Numbered from the stretch's first letter, positions 10,590-23,109 are shown. The stretch: 64,000 nucleotides of DNA from Piscicola geometra (GCA_943735955.1 OX030955.1:2148234-2212233), one strand, 5' to 3'. Notes: generated from the sequence alone by a model not told the origin. Program-made: numbers and translations.

Positions 10590-13500
10590 CTACTTCTTGG
10601 CGAAAAACTTATCCGCCATAGGGAACTCGTCAGACGTGAAGTCGCCATCTTCAGAGAGTCTAGCCCTGATGGACGACTGAATGTCTTCTTGGTATGCAGC
10701 GATGAGGTGGTGGTCGCTGGTGAGGTCGTTGTTCAGGGCCCTGAACGAAGTGACAGGCCTGACGCCGACCTGTTCCGCTGCCATTTGAACCGTCTCGGTC
10801 AGACTGGTCGCAAGGTCAGTGCCTATCGAGAGCGGTATGTCGCCGTTGTTCGTCTCTCGCATCACCTGTGTGGGGTGTGTGTGTGTGTATGTGTGTGTGT
10901 ATGTGTTTGTGTATGTGTTTGTGTATGTGTGTGTGAGTACTTGTGCATGCCTGGCAACTGCACGCACTCAAAGTAAGTACACAATCAAGTTAAGAAGCAG
11001 GATGATTCCCAAATAGAACCTTCCTCTTCTTGTTGGGTGCTGCTCTCATGTATGCGTCACTGTACGCCTGTCTGTTGTGCTGCGCGCTTGCCTTCTTCTG
11101 CCTCAGGCCGTCTCTAGTGATCACAGGCACCCACTCCTGTGTGTGTGCGTTGTTGTGTCTGTGTGTGTGTTTGTGTGTGTGTGTGTTGCTGTTTGTGTGT
11201 GAGTGTGTGACGATGGCGATGATCAAGGTCCGAACGATGATGATGATGAAAAGAGGGAGAGAGTATGCGGCGACAGAGGCGAGGCAGCACCACCTTGGGA
11301 ACGACCGAGTGCCAGTCGACAGTCTCCTGAGCACCGATGCCACTGAAGCCGCTGAGGCTGTTGTCCTCATCATCATCATCACCGCCACTCAAGCGTGGAG
11401 GCAGTCTGGCCAGCATCTGCCTGCTCAGTCTCGGCTCCCTGCGGTCGATCATCATCTCATCCTCTTCCTCTTCTTCATCCTCTTCGTTCCCGCCATTGAA
11501 CGATGTCGTCGTCGTCTTGTTGTCTTCCTCCATCTTCTGGAGGGAGTCAAACAACGATTCTCAAGTCACTCCAGACAACAAGACCACAATGCCAGATGCC
11601 ATCATAACAACAAAGCAACCAACCAACCAACCAAAAAACAACAAACAACCAACCAACCAACCACCAACTAACAAAGCAACCAACAACCAACCAAACAAAC
11701 ACACAAAGCAACCAACAAACAAACAAACACACAAAGACACACAAAGACACAAACACGCACCTCTGGCGCAGACTCATATGACTCGTTCGAGTCGTTGTCG
11801 TCTGCCGAGGGGGCCTCTCCTGATTGGTCGCTTCTCCTGACCACGTGACGCTCGACCGAACCTTGCGACTCGGGCACCGAATCGAGGAACTGACGCACGT
11901 TGTGCATTATGACGTGGCTCAGCTGCTGCACGATGTCGTCGTCGCCCAGTGAACGCTGTGGTGTGTCGTGTGTCGTTTGGTGTGGTGGATGCGCTGTAGA
12001 AATATAGGATAATTAAAAATAAATAAAGAGGATTAGTAAATAATGGATAAATATGTTAAATATAATATTATAGTTAAATACTTAATATATATGTGAAAAC
12101 AAATGCTAAAATGAAATTTATTCACGAGCGATAGCAGCAACAACAAAAGTAACAACAGCAGCAACAACAACAACCACACCAAAAACAGCAACAGCAACAA
12201 CCACAGCAACAAGCACACCAACAATGGCATTCAGGATGCAGGCACTGATCCAGGCGTGAGCGTCCCTGACGCAGCGACGACACAGCCTCACGAACGAATG
12301 CACCGATGACCTCACCGACTCGTAAAATGACGTGGCGAATGACGCGTCATCTGCGTGGTTGTTGTTTTTGTTGTGATTGATGTTGTTGTTTTTTGTGTGT
12401 ATATTAGTGAAAAGAAATCATTATAAGAATGGCGATACAAATAATAAAAGGTAGCTGATAACAAAATAACATAATTGAAATAACGATGGTAATAATAATA
12501 ATTAAAAACAACAATGATGTTCCCGAACTCGCCAACAACAAAGACGAGCATCTCTATACAAAGGGAACAGCCACCACAAGAGAAGAAGCAAGCGAGACGA
12601 ACCGGTGGCCGAGGCGATGAGGCGGAAGTGGTGGAGGACGTGCGAGCGCATGAAGGAGCGCATCGACGCGCCCAAGTCGACGTCCTCCTGCACCTCTGCC
12701 CCTGCCTGTTGCATGGTGGTCGTGGTGGTGGTTGCAGTGGTGCTTGTGGTGGTGATGGTTGTAGTCAAGTGGTGGTGGTTGTGGTGGTGGTTGTAGCGGT
12801 GGTTGTGGCGGTGCTTGTGGTGGTGGTTGTAGGGGTGATGGTTGTAGTGGTTCTTGTAGTGGTGCTTGTGGTGGTGCTTGTGGTGGTGGTTGTAGGGGTG
12901 ATGGTTTTAGTGGTGGTGGTCGTGGTGGTGGTTGTATTGGTGCTTGTGGTGGTGCTTGTAGTGGTGCTTGTGGTGGTGCTTGTGATGGTGCTTGTGGTGG
13001 TGCTTGTAGTGGTGCATGTGGTGGTGCTTGTGGTGGTGCTTGTAGTGGTGCTTGTGGTGGTGCTTGTGGTGGTGGTTGTAGGGGTGATGGTTTTAGTGGT
13101 GGTGGTCGTGGTGGTGGTTGTATTGGTGCTTGTGGTGGTGCTTGTAGTGGTGCTTGTGGTGGTGCTTGTGATGGTGCTTGTGGTGGTGCTTGTAGTGGTG
13201 CATGTGGTGGTGCTTGTGGTGGTGCTTGTAGTGGTGCATGTGGTGGTGCTTGTGGTGGTGCTTGTAGTGGTGCTTGTGGTGGTGCTTGTAGTGGTGCTAG
13301 TAGAAGTGGTGATGGGTGCTTGTAGTGGTGGTGATGGGTGCTTGTAGTGGTGGTGATAGGTGCTTGGTCGGTCAGTGCGTCCGTAACCATCCTCATAAGG
13401 ATCACCACCACCATCATCGCATCCATTAAAATTACAGACACACACACACACACACAGACCACCTCTTACAAGACTACACAACCACCACCACCATTATGGC

Positions 13501-14937
13501 TACCACTAAAATGCTTACCACCACCACCAGCACCACCACCAGTACCACCACCAGCACCAACACCACCACCACCAGCACCACTACCAGCACCAACACCACC
13601 ACCACCAGCACCAGCACCACCACCAACACCAGCACCACCACCAGCACCAGCAGCACCACCACCAGCACCAACACCACCACCAACACCACCACCAGCACCC
13701 CCACCAACACCAACACCAGCACCAGCACCAGCACCAGCACTAGCACGTACGATGTACTGGTCGAGGGTGGGCTGGTAGTAGTCGAGGATGGGGTCGATGG
13801 AGTCTCTGAGGTTCTCCTCGCTCGGCTCACTGCCACCGGTCACCTCCTTGCGCAGGAAGACCTGGCAGGGCTGCCTGAGGACGCCGAGGGCAGCGGGAGA
13901 TGTGGCCAGCGAGAGGACGTCCAACATGCTCAACCTCTCCACTATCACCATCAAGAAGGACATGAGTACTGTGGCGTGGTGGTGGTGGTGGTGATGATGA
14001 TAGTGGTGATGATAGCGGTGGTGATGGTGGTGATGATGATGGTGTAGAGGTGGGTTTAATGGTATGGAGATGGTAGCGATTACGATGATGATCCTCCACT
14101 ACCACAACTATCGTCACTGCCACTAAACCTACTACCACGCCACTACACCAATCCATCACCATCACCAGCATCAGCATCATCATCAAAACCACTCACCGTC
14201 ATCTTCATCGGGAATCGCCTCTGCTCTCAAGTGCGATGCCAGCTCGATCAGGGGAGCTGGTCGCAAGGTAAGGAATCATCATCAAGATCCCCATCATATC
14301 CATCATCTTTATCATCATCATCATCTCCATCACAACCACCATCATATCTATCATCCTTATCATCACCATCATCATCATCATCATCTCCATCACAACCACC
14401 ATCATATCTATCATCCTTATCATCACCATCATCATCATCATCCTCTCCATCACAACCACCATCATATCTATCATCCTTATCATCACCATCATCATCATCA
14501 TCCTCTCCATCACAACCATCATCATTTTCATGCTCCCATTGAGATTGAAAAAAGAAGATGATGTTGATGATAATGATGATTATGATGATAATAATGAAGA
14601 TTATTTAAAAGTGAAGTAGTAATGATTGATTGAATGAATGAAATCAAACCGTTGAGGAAGTTTGTTGGAGGCCTGCTGGTTGTGGTGACGTTCTGCGAAA
14701 GTTATGATGATGATGATGATGATGATGATAATAGTGATGGCCATGATATATTTGAAGATTTAAATTTTAAATGGCAAAAATGAATAAACATAGAAATTAT
14801 AAGATTAGAGGAGGAAGGGATGAGAAAGAATGGAGGATGCCAGAAGACACCACTAACAGCTGACTGTGTGCTTGCAGTGGTGCTGTTCGAGTTACTGTTT
14901 TCTGTCGAGGAATTGTTCAACACTAAAATTGCGCCAT

Positions 14938-14997
<60 letters not shown>

Positions 14998-17900
14998 TTC
15001 ATCGTCAACAACAAAAACACTAAAAACACTCAAAACAATTACAGCACCAAGGACAACTAACCAAACTGCCGAAACATCGACAGTAATCTGAGTACACTTG
15101 CTACAGCAGAATCAGTAGCCTGTTGTGATGATGATGATAATGATGATGTGATGATGAAGATGATGATGATGATGACGGTAGTAGCAGTAGTTATGATAAT
15201 GATAGCGCTTATTATTACTTTTAGTTGATTTCATGTTTTGAAGAGCAATAACAGCTGAATAAACTGAGACAAACATCTAATAACCCACGTCAGCATCAGT
15301 GGCAGAAGTGGTAGTAGTGGTGGTGGTGCTAGTAGTATTACTAGTAGTGCCTGTGCCTGCATGGGTGGTACTAGTAGTAGTAGTACTAGCAGCAGCAGTG
15401 TTGATGGAAGCGCCAGCACCAGTGGTGGTGGCTGACGATGGAGGTAGTCTGGATGCGAAATGTCTGGAGTGGCACGGCAGGTAGGGGTCGGAGGGCGGTT
15501 GGAACATCATGGGGAAGATGAAGGGGTTGGCGTTCGAGGTGGTCGTCGTGGTGCTTTGTCCTGACCTCGTCGGGAAGGCGGCCATGGGAATGAAGTTGCC
15601 AGTGGTGGTAGCGATGCTGGTGGTTGGCCTGGTGGTCGCCGCCGATGATGGCTGGCTTGAAGTGGTGGCAGTGGTGGTGGCGCTAGTGTTGCTGCTAATG
15701 GTTGTGGCAGTGGTGGTGGTCGCTGCTCCAAAAGCCCCTCCATGCGCGCCACCACCCATCATGAACACTGCATTGGTCGTAGGAGGAAACAGTTCAGAAT
15801 CATTAAAACCGTTTTTTATTAATCAAAGGATTAATGTTAGTAGTAAGCCATTTTCATTTAAACAAAAATAATCCACCAAAGCTTCATAGTTAATGAAAAT
15901 AAAAATAAAATTTTTATTATTAAGCCAAACTTAAACACTCCAGCATAATTTTAGAATGAATAAATATTATTTATGAATGAATTATTAATAATAAATAATT
16001 TTAATTAATTATTAATGAATAAAAAGATTATATATGAATAAATTATTAATAATTAATAATTTTAATTAATTGTTTATGAATAAAAAGATTATATAGGAAT
16101 AAATTATTAATATCTAATAATTTTAAAGAATTATTTATGAATAAATTATTAATAACTAATAATTTTAATCAATTATTTATGAATAAATTATTAATAACTA
16201 ATAATTTTAATAAATTATTTATGAATAAATTATTAATAACTAACAAATTTTAATTAATTATTTATGAATAAAAAGATTATATATGAATATTATTATTATT
16301 AAACCATTTTATTCAAACCGAACCATTCCAACACCAACATCCGCACCATAGCAACAACAACAACAACAACAACAAGCACTCAGAAGACGAACTCGGGTTC
16401 TGGAGGGCGGCATTGGTGGCGGCTTGAATGATGTTCTGGATTATGTCGTCGCTCAGTGCATTGCCAGTGGAGAAGGAAGAAGAGGAAGAAGAGGAGGAGG
16501 AGGAGGAGGTAGATGTGGTAGATGTGGTAGTAGTTGTATTTGTGGTTTGTGGTCGCGTGGTTGTTGTGGTGGTGGTAGTAGTGGTAGTAGTAGATGTAGC
16601 ACCTGGTGCGACAGAAGCTGTGGTGAAGACAAAAGCGTCGTGTAGGAAGCTTCAAGGATTATGTTCTTGAGTGCGCATAGGCGCCACACGCGATTATCGA
16701 TTCACATGAAGAACACACACACACACAAGTGAAACACATACACACAGAAATACACACACCAACACATACACACACACACATGAAACACACACACACAAGT
16801 GAAACACATATACACACACCAACACATACACATACACACTGACACATACACACACACACCGACACATACACACACACACCAACACATAAACATACACACC
16901 GACACATACACACACACACCGACACATACACATACACGTGACGTTGAAGGCTCCATTTGGCGCCATTTCCATGAGCATTTGGAAGGGCAGGCCTTGCGGG
17001 AAGGCGGAAGTGAAGGAGTGGGGTAGGTGGGAGGGGGGCATGGAGGTGCTGGCGAAGTGGAAGCGTGGTTCAGCACCGCCCCTCATGAAGGCCCCTCCCC
17101 CTGATGATGATGCCGGGCCGAATAACTGGTGGTGGTGGTGATGGTGGATATTTAATCGATCATCCACCTTTAAATACCATTTTTGAAAATATATATATAG
17201 AATAAGTATTAATTAAATTATTATAGTGATCATAAATAATTCTAAATCACGAGATGCCTCACCCCTTCGGGGAAGAGATTGGACATGAAGGGGTTGGCAG
17301 TGGTGGTGTTGGAGGCTGCAGTAGTTGTGGTACTTGCAGCAGCAGTGGTGGTGGCTGTGGTGGCAGCTGTGGTGGCAGCTGTGGCCGAAGCTGCAGTGCT
17401 GTTCGTGAAGAGACTCTCGCGCAGGATGGGAGAGATGCTGAACTGCGCCTGGGTGTCGTTGCGGAAGTGGTGACAGATTTATCAAGTGTTCGTAAAGAAT
17501 GAACTGTATAAATATTCATTGGCAAAAGCCACATGCCTAAGACGCACTAGGAATAGAAGTTTCATTTGAATGGAACTCAGACTGTTGTAGGGGGCAATAG
17601 AAGATAGAATGGAGCAACAAAAAGATGGAGAGACGTACGGCGACTTGGACAGGAATGGTTTGTTGGATGATGGCGGTCGCCTGGCGGGGGGGCAGGGCGG
17701 GTGCGCTGAGTGTGCGAGGGGCGCTGGTCGTTTCGAAGTCGGTCGAAAGGTCGCTGATGTTGTGGTAGGCGTGACTCATCATGTGCATCGCCTCTGACGT
17801 CAGTTCGCACTGCAGACGCACCTTCGCCGCCTCCTGCCATGTGGTCAGCCAATGTTTGTGGGTGTTTGTGTGTGTTTGTAGAGCCCATGTTTGTGGGTGT

Positions 17901-19595
17901 TTGTAGAGCCCATGTTTGTGGGTGTTTGTAGAGCCCATGTTTGTGGGTGTTTCTAGAGCCCATGTTTGTGGGTGTTTGTAAAGCCCATGTTTGTGTGTGT
18001 TTGTGGGTGTTTGTAGAGCCCATGTTTGTGTGTGTTTGTAGAGCCCATGTTTGTGTGTGTTTGTGGGTGTTTGTAAAGCCCATGTTTGTGTGTGTTTGTG
18101 GGTGTTTGTAGAGCCCATGTTTGTGTGTGTTTGTAGAGCCCATGTTTGTGTGTGTTTGTGGGTGTTTGTAGAGCCCATGCTTGTGTGTGTTTGTAGAGCC
18201 CATGTTTGTGTGTTTTTGTAGAGCCCATGTTTGTGTGTTTGTGGGTGTTTTTAGAGCCCATGTTTGTGTGTGTTTGTGGGTGTTTGTAGAGATGATGTTT
18301 GTGTGTGTTTGTAGAAATGATGCTTGTGTGTTTGTGTGTGTTTGTAGAGATGATGATTTTGTGTTTGATAGTTGTTTTGCGAAAGGTTTAAACTGGATAA
18401 TTTAATGATACAGAGATAAGTTGTGGATTGAATATAATATACCCTCATCACCATCATCATCCTCCCCCATTCATACAGTAGTACACAGAGTAGACACTCA
18501 CAGCTGGGTCGGTGTACTGCTTGTCCTGCCTCAGGTGGTCTCGGAAGGCTGCCAGATGCGCATTCAACTGGCCATTCACCTCGAGCACCTCGTCGAGCAG
18601 GTCTGACAGTTCTGAGACTGAAGCGTCTGGTGCCGCTGCCGTCGCCCTTGTTGCTGTGTCTGTGCCGTCTGCAGCTGTGTGTGTGGCTGTGGCAGTTGTT
18701 GCAGCTGTAGCAATAGAACTAGATGGAGGGGTAACGTTGGTTGTAGTTGCAGCAGCTGGTGTGGGGGTAGTAGTTGTGGTAGTGACAGCCGCTTCAACAT
18801 GCACCTCCATGCTCTCGTCTGTGGCGCCACTTGCATCCTGCGTGTATTCATGATATTTACATGTAGACTGGGTTTGACAAAAGTACAAACCTCCTCAACA
18901 CTCCTCATCATTGACACCCTCTTCAACAAACAAGAAAGACATTCTCACCGCCATGAACCATCAAACCAACCAACGACCACCCACCCACCCACCCACCCAC
19001 CCACCTGCACCCCGACGACCACCCACCTACCACCCACCTGCACCACGACGATCTTCGCCATCGCCTCCTTCGCCTTGCTGAGCATCTTGCGCGCCTGTGC
19101 TATGCGACTCGACGACTCGCTGAGGTTGTTGTTCGGCCTTTCCTCAGCCGTCCCTCCCACGTTGATGTGCACGTCCATCGACGATTCGTGCATCTGTGTG
19201 TGTGTGTGTTTGTGTGTCTGTGTGTGGGTTTGTGTGTGTGTAGTAGTAGTAGTAGTAGTAGTATTTATAGTGCCTTTGTCTCGACACTTCAAATCTTTTT
19301 CTTCATCTTCCCCTTTCTCTCCTCTCCCTCTGTCTCCAGATTGCTCCCACACTTCTCAGCACCACTTCTTCCATCCTCCGATCCTCCTCCTGGTAACCAA
19401 GGACCCCTTCCATCGGGTCCTGTTTTTCACGCTCCCTTTTCCAAACCGTCAGCCATTCTTCTCTCCACTCTTCATACAACCCACACTCCAGCAAAACGTG
19501 CCTCTCATTCTCTTCCTTCCCACAAACACACTTCCTATCCTCCTTCTCATACTTCCAGCGCACAATTTCATTATTCCTTACCGTCAAGCTATGTG

Positions 19596-19668
<73 letters not shown>

Positions 19669-21127
19669 AATGTGCATTTGATGATGAATGCAATGGAACA
19701 AAGGAGGTCTTGCATTGATAATAGGCAATGAAGCAATGCATTTTTAAAAGATGAATAAAACATTAGAACATCATCATCATCATCAGGAACGCCTACATTG
19801 GATGTGGAGGAAGGAATGAGCATGAATGGAGCACGTGTGCGTGTTTGCGAACGGCCTCTGTAGGCAGTCTGGGAAGGCCGCGTGGTCAGCGAGGGTCTGG
19901 TGCTTTGTGGCGGCGCCCTTTGAACAACGTGTATTGTCTTGCCATTGACGTCTGGTTGGTTGGTTGAAATTGATGTCGATATTTTTGAAGATTTAAAATA
20001 CTAGTTCATTAGTCTATTAAAAACATTTATAATTTATTTGAATATAACTTTTGCCTAAATTTATCAATAAGGATGAATCGTGTCCGAAATCAGGGCTAAA
20101 ATTTGCTTTGTTCAGAGATGGCCTACACCACAGATGGTGAAAGTTTATGCGTTTAAATATGCCATTCTCGCGTGTTTCAATTAAATTCCCATAATTAAGG
20201 TACACTAAACAAATTCTCATATTTAAATTGAAGTTAAAATTGGTATGAAAAAATACAATGTATGTATAAAATAAACTTTCTGACGCTTTCAACTTTCTAA
20301 AAACTTCTAAATGTAAGTTTTCATAATTAAAATAAGATCAGAACACTAATCCTAATAAAAACTGTTGTCAAACTTATTCATTTATAAAAATAAAGAAATT
20401 AAACTTTTGTTACAACTATTTTGTCCAAAAAATGTTTTATTAGCACATTAAATAATATTTAATATAAAATAAATGTGAAGAAGATTCTAAAATTTAGAAT
20501 TGGTAAATGTAATTAGATTAAAATAGGATTTTAAAAAAGTATTAAAATTAATTTTTGCATCAATTATATTATTATAGATAAGTATCCTACCCATCTACCA
20601 AAAATGTAAAAAGTTTCTACTAAATCAACACTTCCCTCACCATATTCATTAATCTTCTTCTCATCTGCCAACACTCTTCCTTGGTAGATCAGCCTCTGTA
20701 CTCCAGCCTCTATATTCTAGTGGCAATTAAATAAAAACATTTTCCAAATTTAAAAAAATCATAAATATTAAGTTATTAGTTGGTGCCAATAAGACTGTTT
20801 TAATATAAGTTTTTATAGAAAATAATTATTTTTTTAAATAATCCAAATGTCTCAATTAGAATATTATGAATATATAAACTTTATAAAATCTGTTATTTAA
20901 AGTTTGAATTTTAAAGAAATGTTTACAATGGAAGTGGCTATGGTCTCTTTAAAATCTTTAACTGTTATCTGGAATTGTAAAATGATTTTTAATGAATAAA
21001 TGAATTTTAACTTTACAAATATTTCATTCAACATTTTTATTCTTACATTCTCATCTACTGTGAACTTGCTATTTTTCCCATCTAGGGTCTTAACGGTAAT
21101 TTCGAGCATCTCAAATAGGTTCTGTAA
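10590..21127 (-). CDS. BAG6: Large proline-rich protein BAG6 (BAT3/Scythe)
   Basis: Ubiquitin-like/BAG chaperone holdase that, with GET4/UBL4A in known animals, triages tail-anchored and mislocalised proteins. Coding exons on the minus strand: 21047-21109 (exon to about 21127), 20927-20968, 20641-20716, 19797-19951, 19038-19193, 18502-18837, 17639-17833, 17263-17448, 16936-17125, 16393-16617, 15289-15767, 15062-15119, 14858-14922, 14650-14692, 14197-14256, 13751-13968, 12603-12705, 12223-12350, 11761-11955, 11294-11536, 11020-11136, 10590-10865. The sum is about 1202 aa (human 1132). The ubiquitin-like domain (about residues 1-78) reads VKTLDGKNSKFTV, VKDFKETIATSI, QRLIYQGRVLADEKKINEY and IHVVQRAPP. 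VDVHIN, the DUF3538-like helices (SELSDLLDEVLEVNGQL) and NPMF/ANPF repeats follow. EWVPVI...SDAYM, an NLS-like PNKKRK (about 1105-1111) and a C-terminal BAG-like domain close the protein. The middle is Thr/Ser/Ala-rich. The exon 9 donor (16936 or 16943) and the exon 19 acceptor are the least certain joins. Confidence 0.93.
12716..13370. repeat. GGTGGTGCTTGT minisatellite in BAG6 intron 16
   Basis: About 650 bp built from 6/12-bp GGTGCTTGTGGT-type units, written A/C-rich on the BAG6 sense strand and reaching the exon 17 acceptor. A 186-bp higher-order unit recurs almost unchanged at 12895 and 13081. Long uninterrupted reading frames across it come from unit lengths divisible by three. Confidence 0.9.
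13495..13745. repeat. ACCACCAGC repeat at 5' end of BAG6 intron 16
   Basis: Tandem ACCACC/AGCACC units. On the sense strand they read GGTGCTGGT and begin at the exon 16 donor (GTACGT, complement of 13745-13750). They are complementary in type to the repeat at the opposite end of the intron. Confidence 0.9.
14278..14523. repeat. 60-bp minisatellite in BAG6 intron 14
   Basis: Four head-to-tail copies of a 60-bp CAT-rich unit; those starting at 14341, 14401 and 14461 are almost identical. Confidence 0.95.
14938..14996. repeat. CAT microsatellite in BAG6 intron 12
   Basis: About 19 CAT triplets directly upstream (sense strand) of BAG6 exon 13. Confidence 0.95.
15955..16292. repeat. AT-rich minisatellite in BAG6 intron 10
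   Basis: About seven diverged copies of a 40-60 bp unit containing ATGAATAAATTATTAATAA and TTTTAATTAATTATTTATG. Confidence 0.8.
16695..16935. repeat. CA-rich compound repeat in BAG6 intron 9
   Basis: ACACACACCGACACATACAC-type units, about 20-36 bp. On the sense strand the intron starts as GTATGTGTATGTGTCGG, so the exon 9 donor merges into the repeat. Confidence 0.9.
17850..18355. repeat. 25-35 bp minisatellite in BAG6 intron 6
   Basis: About 17 copies of a unit containing GTTTGTAGAGCCCATG with GTTTGTGGGT spacers of variable number. It lies just upstream, in the sense direction, of the exon 7 acceptor. Thr/Asn/His frames over it are artefacts. Confidence 0.9.
19303..19587 (-). mobile_element. 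LINE fragment (C-terminal end of ORF2)
   Basis: An open 94-codon frame in BAG6 intron 4, same strand as BAG6. It reads C-x-C-G-K-E-x5-HVLLECGLYEEWREE and ends in an IWRQRERRERG-type basic stretch. This Cys/His knuckle with HxLLxC is typical of the region after the reverse transcriptase in jockey/R1-like non-LTR elements. The catalytic part is absent, so this is a 5'-truncated dead copy. I place it by motif only. Confidence 0.65.
19595..19668. repeat. GT microsatellite with GA tail
   Basis: About 28 GT units followed by GAGAGA at the 3' end of the LINE fragment region in BAG6 intron 4. Confidence 0.9.
20160..20300. repeat. Dispersed repeat, copy 1
   Basis: Partner of the copy at 57040-57205; it lies in BAG6 intron 3. 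No terminal inverted repeats were recognised. Confidence 0.65.
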
Positions 21128-21575
21128 CTGAAAAGTTGTGAAAAAGTGATTAATTTGATGATTATAAATCTTAAATTTTTTATTTGACAAAAAATAAAAG
21201 CATAGCATCAGCTTTATACACAGAATAATTATTACCTTAGCAAATATTATTAACGATAGTTAAAATGGATGTTAGGTTACCAAAAAGACTATGTATCTAT
21301 TGTTAGTATAAATATAATATTTGATAATATCTATTTTAAAAACGTTCAATTTAAATCTATATATATTTTATGAAACGAAAGTACTGAATATTTATGATTT
21401 GGAATAATAATACAAGTGCAATTTTGTAAAACATGTAAAATTATTTTTTTCAAATTTTAATTAATTTTTCGTTTTTTTCCATAAATTTTAATTAAAAATA
21501 TATTTGTGATTGCTTCAAAGTTTTTACTTTTAATCCTTATAGATATTAAAATATTATTTAAATCATTTAAATTAA
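21128..21575. promoter_or_regulatory. Shared BAG6/C10 divergent promoter region
   Basis: About 450 bp of AT-rich DNA separates the first BAG6 coding exon (minus) from the C10 start codon (plus). A CAG acceptor at 21128-21130 suggests a BAG6 5' UTR intron within the interval. No TATA element is convincing. The head-to-head spacing suggests a shared promoter, which is an inference. Confidence 0.45.
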
Positions 21576-22041
21576 ATGGAGTGTCAATTCGATGAAGAAA
21601 AATTTACTGCTGAAAAAGCGAAATGTATGTTTCATTTACATTTTTATACATTTTCATTAATAATATAATTATTTTAAGGTACTCTCGAAGAGATTATGGA
21701 TTCTTTTCAAAGCTCTGAGAACAAAGAAAAGTTGAAGGAGGCTCACGAGAATGCGGGAAACGATGTGCTCGCACTTGTTCAAGTTGTTTTTCCACTCACT
21801 ATTCAAATGCAAAGTAAAGTCATCTCAAAGTATGGATTTTCAGAGAATGCTGAAGGTTTCCTTGTTTTTTTAATAAAAACTTCTTGCAAAGATTCTAAAA
21901 ATATATAATACAGTTTATTTTAAAATTACAGGTGTTTTGTATTTCACGAAACTAGTACGAAAATATGAAAAGAATGATGAAAATATCAGAAGACTTTACA
22001 ATCAACTTCGTTTGATTTCTCTACCTTTCATTCAAAGCTAA
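21576..22041 (+). CDS. C12orf57: Protein C10 (C12orf57/GRCC10 family)
   Basis: Small conserved animal protein of unknown biochemical role; the human gene is tied to brain development (Temtamy syndrome). Three exons: 21576-21624, 21679-21855 and 21932-22041, joined in phases 1 and 1 at GTATGT/AAG and GTTTCC/CAG, give 111 aa (human 126). Family features visible are FTAEKAK near the N-terminus, the block SSENKEKLKEAHENAGND, FPLTIQMQSKVISKYGFS, and EGVLYFTKLVRKYE. The chain ends soon after LPFIQS and lacks the human Gly/Ser/Ala tail. It is entirely helical in character, with no signal peptide or membrane segment. An AATAAA signal lies at 22126-22131, 85 bp after the stop. The gene is transcribed away from BAG6. 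Confidence 0.93.
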
Positions 22042-22125
22042 ACTATATAGTTCAAATGTAATATTACACTTTCAAGAGTTTTACCTAGTCATGCTTTTCA
22101 ATCAATTGTTATTTTATGGATTATG

Positions 22126-22131
22126 AATAAA
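22126..22131 (+). terminator. Polyadenylation signal AATAAA for C10
   Basis: Canonical hexamer 85 bp downstream of the C10 stop codon. Confidence 0.6.
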
Positions 22132-22632
22132 TAATTTTAATCAAGATACTATAATGAATTCAAATTAGTGTAAATTACCAGATTTTTTAGACACCCATAA
22201 TGTTTAGACACAAGTTTTTCAAACTATTTTTTTTGGCCCTTACTATGGACATAAATGTTTTAGATTAGAATGTTTATTGTGGTAATATTACTGAATTTGA
22301 GTAATATTATGAGTACTTTGACTAAAAATAGGCAAAAAGCTTCAATATACATGAAATTAGAATTTAGTAAAGCTGCTAAAGCCTTCGAAGGCACTTTTTT
22401 ACTGCTTAATTATGTTTTGATCCATGTTCTGTAACTTCAAGGCTAATTTGATTTTTTTTCTTATAAGGATAAATATACTGGGTCAACGTGATTATCTGAA
22501 CATGTTGAGCAGTGTAGGGCCAACATTTGTGATGGTAAGCATGTACATACACTTCTGGGCATCATGGGCAGTGATTCTGACTTTTGGTAGTGAAGGGGTC
22601 TACTTCAAGGGTTTTGACTACAGGACCCCCCA

Positions 22633-23109
22633 GGATTGCCGTCTATGCTTATTGATTGACTATTGTAATTCACTCTATTATAATTTACCTGAAACTACTT
22701 TAAAACCATTAAATAAAGTATTTAATTATGCAGCTAGAGTCGTTAGCCGTACTCCTATTTATCACCACATTACACCCTCTCCATCAAATTTAGGATTATA
22801 TTTGAAATTTGTGTTTTTATGCTTTAATTAAAAAAACTCCCTAGTATCCCCAATATACCTCAAATCATTAATATCTCACCCTCATTTAATTTCATTCACT
22901 CAAAATAATTATTTCATCCCTTCCATTAATAACTCTTGCTAAACGTTCTTTCCATTATATTTGGAACTCATTACTTATTTAACTACTTCTAAATCATTAT
23001 TTATTTTTCGTGAAGATCTGAAGACATATCTGTTTAAAAACATTATTTAAGAACGCTCTTGAAATTGAGGAAAGAGCGCTATAGAAAATTATTTGATTGA
23101 TTGATTGAG
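22633..23109 (+). mobile_element. CR1/L2-like LINE 3' remnant
   Basis: Conceptual translation gives DYCNSLYYNLPETTLKPLNK, then NYAARVVSRTP and HHITPSPSNLG, and after frame breaks FREDLKTYLFKN. These match the post-RT region of CR1/L2/Rex-type LINE ORF2 proteins (DYCNSLLYGLP..., AARLVTRTP...HITP, SFRxxLKTHLF). Internal stops show it is dead. It ends in GAGCGCTATAGAAAATT and TTGATTGATTGATTG, the tail also seen at 3081-3121. Confidence 0.78.

Noticed and set aside
12514..13481. Long Val-rich, Pro/Gln-rich and Thr-rich frames
   Set aside because: Artefacts of the GGTGGTGCTTGT repeat in BAG6 intron 16.
16659..17167. Cys/Val-rich frame resembling a cysteine-rich secreted protein
   Set aside because: GT/CA repeat; only the part from about 16936 upward in the sense direction is BAG6 exon 9.
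17537..18261. Repetitive frame rich in NTHKHTQTWAL
   Set aside because: A 25-35 bp minisatellite in a BAG6 intron; only its end overlaps the genuine exon 17639-17833, which is read in one specific frame.
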